Assembly: GCF_023973825.1 (NCBI RefSeq)
Contig: NC_090118.1
Location: 1,161,001 to 1,225,000, forward strand
DNA length: 64,000 bases
Direction: 5' to 3'
Source: Plasmodium brasilianum
Taxonomy: Eukaryota; Apicomplexa; Aconoidasida; Haemosporida; Plasmodiidae
How positions within the stretch are numbered: the stretch's first letter is position 1; every line of letters begins with the position of its first letter. Of the stretch, positions 56,301 through 64,000 are shown one piece after another. The position numbers and the translations under genes are program-made. The notes under the pieces are model-generated. The model made no database searches, was not told where the DNA came from, and saw only the letters and a list, made by a program, of their open reading frames with translations.

Positions 56301-56378
56301 TTTATTTTTATTTTATTTTAATTTAATTTTATTTTTTCCCCCCTTTCCAACGTAGTCTTCGATATTTTACGGAGCAGA

Positions 56379-57896
56379 ATGAGAGCGTACTATGATGAGA
56401 AAAGCGACGATAAGACAAACAAAGCACAGAAGGACTCAGGCCTAATGGAAATAGATGAAAATAAAAAAGAAGATAACTATGTTTTTATTGATGAAAAGTA
56501 TAAAGAATATTTTGACAATATGAGTGACATATTTGAAGAGAAAGTCGAATATATTTTAAAAAAACATTTTAAGAGAAATGATCCAACGAATAAAAATAAA
56601 TTACTGTGTCTAAATTTATGTGTTTTATGGCAAAAAAATTTTTTATTACTTTTGAGTAAATCATTAGATGAATATGAACAGTACAGGAAATTAAACAACA
56701 ACAAAGACAACGAAAAAGGAGTAACAAATAGTTCAGAAAAGGATAATAATAATAATAATAATAATAATAATAGAAGTATATTAGAAGAAAATGGGGAAAA
56801 TAAAAATAAAGAAGAGGAAAAGGTGGAAAAGGTAGAGAATATGGAGGAGGAGGAGATGAAAAAAAAGAAAGGATACGTTGAAAAAGATTTAAAAAGTTAT
56901 ATCAAAAATGTAAAAATAGTTGACAGTAAAAATATAGAAGTTATATATGACAAATATGATGCAACGGATGATAGTAGACCGTCTGCTGAGTTATCAACAG
57001 ATGAAATTTATTATTTATTAGTGGAATCTAAAAAAAGTGAAAATGAGTATAAAAAGAAAATTTTCACATTTTTGAAATATTTACCATTGTTTATAAGATC
57101 AATAGAAAATAAAAGTTTGATTGAAAAGAAAATTTTAGAAGATAAACTTTTACTCAACAGTATAAATAGTAATAACCCCAATGAGTTGCTGACTATAAAC
57201 GACTTGAATGAGAATGGGAATGGTAATGAGAACGAGTATGAAAATGTGTCATTATTAGAAATAAAAAATAAATTAGATGCAATTGTAAATTTTAACTGTA
57301 ATTTATCCGAAGATTTAGAGGTTGTCTTTAAAAAGGGGATGGGTATCTTAAACATGCAAAAAAATAAGAAGTTTTGTAATTACAATCATGAATCTTTAAA
57401 CAGATATGAAAATGAAAAAGCGAATAACAAAATGAATAATGAAAAGGGGGAAAAAGACCAAATGCACGAAGAGGACAGATTTAATAACTTAGCAGATATG
57501 CCCAAAAATTTCTTGAGTAAAAAAAATAATAAATACAGCGGAAACTATATCGGAAACTACAGAGGAAACTACAGTGGAAACTACAGTGGAAACCACCACA
57601 ACAACAATGGCTATGACAATGAAAATGATAGGTCGTACATATTACCCTTGTCAAGGATCAATGATCTGTCACTTATCAACAACATTAGCACCAAGTCGAA
57701 TAATGGAGCGAAGGATGAAAATAATAAAAATGAATCTTCTTTTTATATTTATAAAAATAATATGGAAAATTTAAATGTATACGGTTTAGACTTACTGATC
57801 AACTTAAACAACAGTTTGATATACAAAATTAATCATATATATAGCCTCGTCCAGTTTTATACTATGCTGGCTAAGGATGTTTTTAACGAGACGTGA
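56379..57896 (+). CDS. Conserved-type hypothetical protein
   Basis: 505-residue single-exon frame; I do not recognise a domain. Residues 1-105 and 175-320 look folded and mostly helical (for example EEKVEYILKKHF, LCLNLCVLWQKNFLLLLSK, FTFLKYLPLFIRSIENKS). Between them is an Asn/Lys/Glu-rich linker with an Asn10-type run (about 56745-56770). A tandem Gly-Asn-Tyr repeat follows (about 57535-57600), then a helical C-terminus (GLDLLINLNNSLIYKIN). The frame is open upstream to a T-rich acceptor-like site (ccaacgtag at 56356), so a short upstream exon is possible. No signal peptide or membrane segment is evident. Confidence 0.8.
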   Translation: MRAYYDEKSDDKTNKAQKDSGLMEIDENKKEDNYVFIDEKYKEYFDNMSDIFEEKVEYILKKHFKRNDPTNKNKLLCLNLCVLWQKNFLLLLSKSLDEYEQYRKLNNNKDNEKGVTNSSEKDNNNNNNNNNRSILEENGENKNKEEEKVEKVENMEEEEMKKKKGYVEKDLKSYIKNVKIVDSKNIEVIYDKYDATDDSRPSAELSTDEIYYLLVESKKSENEYKKKIFTFLKYLPLFIRSIENKSLIEKKILEDKLLLNSINSNNPNELLTINDLNENGNGNENEYENVSLLEIKNKLDAIVNFNCNLSEDLEVVFKKGMGILNMQKNKKFCNYNHESLNRYENEKANNKMNNEKGEKDQMHEEDRFNNLADMPKNFLSKKNNKYSGNYIGNYRGNYSGNYSGNHHNNNGYDNENDRSYILPLSRINDLSLINNISTKSNNGAKDENNKNESSFYIYKNNMENLNVYGLDLLINLNNSLIYKINHIYSLVQFYTMLAKDVFNET

Positions 57897-58169
57897 TAGC
57901 TAAGAGATAGAAGTACGCGGGTATTTTCCCCTCGTCCGGGAGGTTCCTAATCAGACCCCATTAGATGTTGTTTTCTTTTTTCGTTCATATCATAGTTACT
58001 GCTAACTCCCTATTTAATCACTTCGCTATTTACACGATTAGCTACTTGCTATTTACACGCTTCACAACTTAATCTCTTCTCTACCCTTACGGCTCTTTAT
58101 ACCCCCCTTTTTTTTTTTTTTGTCGTTCAGTATTTTGCCTATCTTGCTTCTTTCTTCCATGCCTCCTCC

Positions 58170-61100
58170 TCACTCATAATACTTTCTGTTCATTTTTTTA
58201 TCGTTTGAAATTATTTTTATTACTTCTTTTTTTTTATTATCCAGCTCTTTTGTCATGTGTTCGTAGAATTTTGACATGTACTTGTCAATTTTTCTAAAAA
58301 AATGAAAAAAAAAAAAAAAATATTAGACCATTACCAAATTGTTTTTTTGTTGTACATGGGTAAATATCTTTATGCTTTATGTGCGAATGAATGCACAAAT
58401 TGCGACTTTATTTTTTTTAATTTTCAAACTTTTCTAATTTATTAGCAATAAAGGAGTTATCTTCACTATAAGTCATGTAAAACACGTCCGTATTTACATG
58501 GTTGCTTATATTTATTTTTTCCTTTTCATTTTTATGTTCGTCTCCATTTGGGCTATAGACCTTCTTGATCTTTTTGAGAAGATCGCTTAGGTCGTCTAAG
58601 TATGAATTAACAACGTATACATGTAAATGGGTGTGGATACAGCTACTTTTACGTCGTTGTGATGAGGTTGTATATGTATATACATATGTACACATGCGCG
58701 TGTGTGCATGTATATGTCAATCCGTTTTTACAAAAATTGGAGAGTAAAATTACTCACATTCACTGGATTTATCCACATAATTAATTTTTAGAAGGCTCGG
58801 CGGCATTGGTCCCTTTTTGACATTATTTTTAAAGCTGAAAATGAGAGAAGGATGGGTAGTCAGGGCGCAACGAATAAGAAGTGGAAGAGGAAGAGGACAA
58901 AGATAGACGAAATATGAAGAGAAAAAGGTTGTATCATTTATTATAACGTTTCTATCGGTGCAAATTGCATGATGAGGTTACGTTTTCGGTAAGTGCAACA
59001 AGACTATGCATATCTATAACTACGTCGGTATATATGAATACGTAATAAAAAATATGTGTGTACTTGTGTACGGAGTTACATTTTTACAAAAATTACTTGT
59101 CTTCTTGTGGCGAAGAGAAAGAACAAGGAAGAAGATTTAAAAGATGAACAGAAAAAATAAGATTACTGTAAAGATTTTCATAAAAGGAGTATAAATGGTT
59201 TGCTAAAATTTTTTTTATTCCCTTAACATAGAAAGTTAAAAGTCTTTTTATTTCTTTTTTTCTCAATGTAACAATGTTAGGAGTTTTATCATCCGTAATT
59301 TTTAGCAGTTTGCTCACTTCTTCAAACTTTTTTTTAAAATTTATGTGCATGTTATTTATTCTTTCACTGTAAAAAATGGGTACAAACACATAAGGGAAAA
59401 TGTTTTTATCAAAATACATGGGTACTACGGATTGAGGTATTTTGCGGCATTTTCGGTCTAGCTACATGTTCAGCTTGTCTAAATTTCCTGCCTGACTACA
59501 TGTTCAAATTGGCTATATTTACTTCCTTGCCGCTTCATCTACCTAATCATTCCGCAATGGCATTGTACCTGCTTAGCTCTTCGTGATGTTCGTAAATATA
59601 ATCAAAAATGATATAGGCAATTTTCTTCGATAGAATTTTTAAGTAAAGGACCAGCGCTGATATGTCGCTATTGTACTGTCGTAAAAAAAGAGGGGGAAAA
59701 GGGGCATGTATGTATATGTATGCAGTATACGTAAGCATATACACATGTGCAGACGAATATTCCCGAAGAATGCCGCAAGAACGAAGCAATTGAGCGGTGC
59801 GCAGCGACTAATGCCTCCTTGAGGAGCATTTTAAGAGAAATTTTTTTCCTTTTTATGAAAATAAATAACAGCGTATTAGAGCTCTGCTAAAAACTTGCTT
59901 CCATTTTTGCAGATCTACTATCAGCTCACAAAGAGATGATGCTACTATACTAATGGACGGAAATATTTATGTAGTACTTACCTCTGTGTGCAATTTTTTA
60001 AAATTTTTATTATTCTCATCGATAGTTTGTAAATTCTTAATTTGAAAAAGATGTTTTTCAAGTAAGTTTGAAACAGCTTCTTTTTCAAAATTAAACAAAT
60101 TTGTTAACTCTACTTTATATAATATATGATTAGGAGAATAAATATAAGATGACATACTTTTTTTATTTATTGCTAAATCTTTTAAGTATATTTTATTTTT
60201 TTGTGTATTATCTTTTAAAATGGAGTTTTTATATATTGTATAAGACAGATCATAATATATGAATATGTAGTGGTTAAATTTCCCTTCTACCTCAATAAAA
60301 ATATTATGATCAACGAATTTTATCACCTTGCATATCAAATATATAATATATACACATATGTAGAAAAAAAATTTCAAGTCGCAATAATTTTTTCTGAGAA
60401 GCATATTATGTATATAATTTTCTTTCGTATCTTTTCTTGTTTGTGTAATTTTATAATTTCCATCATTATTTTTATTTGGTTCATTATTTTTCAACTGTGT
60501 ATTTTTGGCTTCAACACTCTTGTCACCTTCTTTATCTGCCCCCCCCTTTGAGGCACACACACTGGTTTTTTGCTTCCTCTCTTGCTTCCTTTCTTGCTTA
60601 TTTTTTTCCGTTTTTAGCGTAATGCTGTGTGGGTATGTGATAGAATTATGCTTGAGGGAAGAAGTACCTCCACTTGTATGGCAATCAGTTCTATCATTTT
60701 TACTTCTATCTGCATTTGGTCTGTTACTTCTAACAAGTGCTCCCTCAATAGGATCAACATGTCGTTGTGTTCTTGCCTCATTTTTATTTTCTTCACCCTG
60801 TTTCTCATCCTCGTACTGCTCCTTTTCTTGATATTCCTTTCCTAGATACTTCCATTCCTTCTTCTCTACCTCCACTTCTTTTTCATCCACTTCTCTTTGT
60901 GTTATGTTTTCCTTAGAAGAACCTCCTTTGTCATAATTCTTAAATGTTATCGAATAGTCCTCGTCCTCATAGACGACACAACTCTGGGTAGATACCAACT
61001 CGCTAATATTTTGAAAAATTAAGGAAGAAAGAAAAAAACTGCTCAAAAAAGAATTTTCCCCTTTTATGTCTAATTCATATATTTTCTTAATTTTTTGAAA

Positions 61101-63962
61101 TACGTTTAGTTGATATATTGTGTTTTCTATTTCGTTATATTTCCTTCCAGCATTTATTTCTTTACTGGTGAGGATGTTTTTATCATCCTGTTGGTAGTAT
61201 TTGCTCCTTTTCTTGTTACTTAGTAAATTATGGAATGAGGAAGTTTTATCGCATGAACGTGTTTGTATTGCTATGTTAGGTGGTATAAGACAATTATTCG
61301 TTACATTTTTTTTTCCCATATCCTTATTGTTTTCTTTTCTCTTCAACTTATGCTCTTGACAAGTTGAATCAAATATGTACTTCTTAATGTAATGTATTAA
61401 AAGATAAAAGAGGAGAATTTTATTCTTTATCTCTTCCTTTATAGATAAATAATTTATCATGTCTTTGTCGGGGGTAAGTTTTGAATTTGCTCCATCTATA
61501 GTGTTATCCCTGTTAGATAAAATAATCTTAATTTTGTTATTAAAAATATAAACGTTTGCATTGTACATATTTGAGAAATTTTCTTTCTTCTTAGTTAAAT
61601 ATTGAAGGAACTCACTTGACATTTGCAAAGTAGTTGTTAACTCGTTATGATCTATATTCTTTTCCCCTATTCTACAAACCATTTTACAGTATTTTTCTAA
61701 TTTTTTTATTTCTTTAGATAAATTATTTATCATATTTTGTAGGTTTTCATCAATCTGCATGTAGTCATCTTTTACATTTTTAATTAGAGTATTATATTTA
61801 TTATTAAAATTTTCGTAGTTGTCTATTTTTTCGACTAGTAGTAGTTGCTCTACTTTTTTTATGCTACTTTTGAGATTTTTATCATAATTAATATCTTTAA
61901 TAGTATAGTCATATTCTTTTATTAATTCTTTTAATTTGTGTGTAAGATTATTAAATATATCTTTATTTTTTAAAAAATTTTCTTTTAATCTTATTCTTAT
62001 TTCGTTTATCTGTGCTTGATTTTTTTTAATTACCTCTTCGTATATAATACCTAAGTCTATTTTTTCGAAGCATTTTATGTACTCTTCTTTTTCTAAATTC
62101 ATTTTTATTTTTAGAAGAAATTCCAGCATAATATTTTTGAAATATTCGTAGTATCCTCTCACAAAAGCTTCAAACCCATTTTTCAATTGACTGATATTGA
62201 ATAGGATCTCGTCATAATTTAGTGAACTATAAAGGATCATACAGTAAAATTCTTCATTCATTATTATATCGTTGCTGGTATGTCCATCAAGGTTATAGTT
62301 CTTATCTTGCATAGTATTAGTCTGTTCTTCATTTTTCCTTCTTCCACTTTGAAGATTTATTTCTCTCATGATGTGAACTATATTCTTTCTTATGACATTT
62401 TTTTCCTTTGTTATGTAATTATTTTTTACCTTTTTTTCTTTTTCCTTTTTATATTTACTTGTACTCATCTTTTTTTCATTTTTTTTGTAGAGTATATCTC
62501 CAGAGTTCTTATTCTTGGTGCTATAGAGTAGACCTTTCATGTTATGCTTATAATTATCATATGTGTACTGCATGATGTTGGATTCATTGTATATGTATGT
62601 ATAGTTACCCTTAACTAGCTGTTTCACTATATCCCTTTCGTTCTCTTCGACAACACACTTGGGTGTGCTAATCTCCTCATCTTTCCCTGCGTCTGCCTCT
62701 ACCTCTTCTGCTAGTTCCGCTGCTACTTCGGCGTCATTTCCATTTATCCCTTCGCTTGAAGTCTTCGCGCCTTTGCGTTGACCCTTAGTAGTAGGCTTGT
62801 CGCTGGTTCTAGTGGAGGTACCCCCTTGTTTTCTTACTCCGTTATCTTGCAAAAAAGTACTATTGACATCTCTTTCAATGCAATTTTTGTTCATTTTCTT
62901 TTTCTCTTTGTTTCCCTCCACAGTTTCTTCCTCATCAGAGCTTATTATCTTGGCCTTCTTCAATACAAAGGAAAAGAATTTATATGAGTATTCTCTTAAT
63001 TCTGTGATAAAATTGTCGTTAAGGCTATATATTTCTTCTTGTGCGCTTTTTATAAATGTTAACAATCTATTTTCTCTTTCTTCATTAATTAGTAAAAATT
63101 TATTTAATTCAATATAATCATTACATTTTAAGCATTTGTTCATATTTTTATTATACTCATTTAGTAGTATGTGCAACTCTTGTTTTATGCTATAACTTCT
63201 TATCTCACAATAATGTACATTCTTTTTTATCTTCCTATCAATTTCAGCGTGTGTTACAAATATATCTCTTTTTAATGATTCTATTAATCCAAAAAAAGTT
63301 AATAAGAAATAATCATCTCGAAGATTTAGTACATTGTAGTAGTTCAAAATATTTGATATGGAACTTTCAAACGTCTTCTTGTTTTTATTTAGACAGTTCA
63401 TCATACTTTCCTCGTCGCTTCGTACATTTACATCTCTGTTTTGTTTTTCACCACCCACATTTTTTCTTCCCTTTTCTGTGTCTCGTTCTTTCTCCGCGTC
63501 GTTACCATTGCATCTGCTTCTACGTCTATTTTTGCTCCTGCTTCTGTTCCTAATTCTTCTTCTTTCATTGGCTCTGCTACCAACTCCGTCCTTCTTCCTA
63601 CAGTCAAACGTGGGAGCTACGCCACGTAAGGGGGAAGTACCAGTCATTGTGTCCTCGTAAATTTTTTCGTGTGCACTTTTGTCTACAACTGGGTCTACGT
63701 CTACGTCTACACCACCCTTGGGTGATCCCGTTTTGCTTTCCCTTCTTTTGTTCATTTTGTTCATTACGTCCACTTTGTCCATTTCGTTCATTACGTCCAC
63801 TTCGCCCATTTTGTTCATTACGTCCACTTCGCCCATTTCGTTCATTACGTCCACTTCGCCCATTTCGTTCATTACGTCCACTTCGCCCATTTCGTTCATT
63901 ACGTCCACTTCGCCCATTTCGTTCATTACGTCCACTTTGTCCATTTTGTTCATTACGTCCAT
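58170..63962 (-). CDS. Large coiled-coil hypothetical protein, 6 exons, possibly 5' partial
   Basis: Exons by GT-AG sites and matching phase: 63962-59982, 59675-59569, 59366-59097, 58834-58758 (gtgagt donor), 58595-58430 and 58293-58170, about 1574 residues. I do not recognise the family. It begins with eight 9-residue repeats (VDVMNEMGE-type), then basic low complexity, then long helical, probably coiled-coil stretches (about 63390-62960 and 62290-61360), a Glu/Lys-rich linker, and a further helical C-terminal region spanning the small exons. A hydrophobic stretch near 60395-60290 (FFFYICVYIIYLICKVIKF) could be a buried or membrane helix. ATG 63962 is the first Met, but the frame stays open to the window edge through Lys codons, so the true start may lie beyond it. 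Its helical C-terminus only superficially resembles ribosome recycling factor. Confidence 0.8.
63747..63962 (-). repeat. 27-bp coding minisatellite (VDVMNEMGE)
   Basis: Eight tandem 27-base units at the extreme N-terminus of the coiled-coil protein encode V/M-DVMN-E/K-M-G/D/N-E/K. The four central copies are identical at the protein level and the flanking copies are diverged. Confidence 0.95.
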
Positions 63963-64000
63963 ATCGTTTATTTCCCTTTTTTTTTTATTTTTTTTTGCCT

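Larger units (their letters stand above)
54801..56378. other. Divergent intergenic region with two minisatellites
   Basis: 1.6 kb between the STYX-like gene and the next + strand gene, transcribed outward. It carries a 23-bp repeat (55325-55430) and a 16-bp repeat (56135-56300). No convincing coding sequence, though a leader exon for the next gene could be here. Confidence 0.55.

Noticed and set aside
58170..58600. Second ribosome recycling factor in the C-terminal exons of the coiled-coil gene
   Set aside because: Only the final helix resembles RRF; the diagnostic central motif (NP..G then LT.E.R) is missing.

Overview
The window is nuclear DNA of a malaria parasite (genus Plasmodium). It is AT-rich, has long Asn-coding AAT/AGT tracts and homopolymer A/T runs, GT-AG introns in A/T-rich sequence, multi-kilobase intergenic regions, very large low-complexity proteins, and a gene order that fits a Plasmodium chromosome 4-type block. 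Base composition looks intermediate: less AT-extreme than I would expect for P. falciparum and more AT-rich than P. vivax. That suggests P. malariae or P. ovale, but this is inference and I did not compute a percentage.

Layout: (1) 1-5040 (+) phosphatidylinositol 4-kinase, alpha-type catalytic domain, four visible exons, 5' end outside the window. (2) 5842-17200 (-) a giant protein with two CW-type zinc fingers; the reading frame breaks twice, at an A24 and an A13 run, both correctable by the same one-base change. (3) 20911-22971 (+) RIO2 kinase for 40S ribosome maturation. (4) 23892-28457 (-) an FAD-dependent aromatic-hydroxylase-type monooxygenase, swollen by inserts and with altered FAD motifs. 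(5) 31328-33151 (+) a YbeY-type endoribonuclease domain fused to a holo-ACP synthase, probably in the apicoplast. (6) 38831-49330 (+) a 3499-residue ApiAP2 DNA-binding protein with two clear AP2 domains, preceded by 5.7 kb without genes and followed by a G-quadruplex motif. (7) 51841-52635 (+) an organellar ribosome recycling factor. (8) 53172-54800 (-) a five-exon STYX-like catalytically dead phosphatase. (9) 56379-57896 (+) an unidentified protein. (10) 58170-63962 (-) a six-exon coiled-coil protein with a 9-residue N-terminal repeat; its frame stays open to the window edge.

From memory, PI4K, zinc finger protein, RIO2, holo-ACP synthase and ApiAP2 occur in this order on P. falciparum chromosome 4 (about PF3D7_0419900 to PF3D7_0420300). 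If so, the monooxygenase between RIO2 and the ACP synthase is an extra gene here. The genes are not an operon; the common themes are housekeeping (lipid signalling, ribosome biogenesis), organelle function (ACP activation, RNA maturation, ribosome recycling) and gene regulation (CW and AP2 proteins). No tRNA, rRNA, CRISPR array or transposon was recognised.
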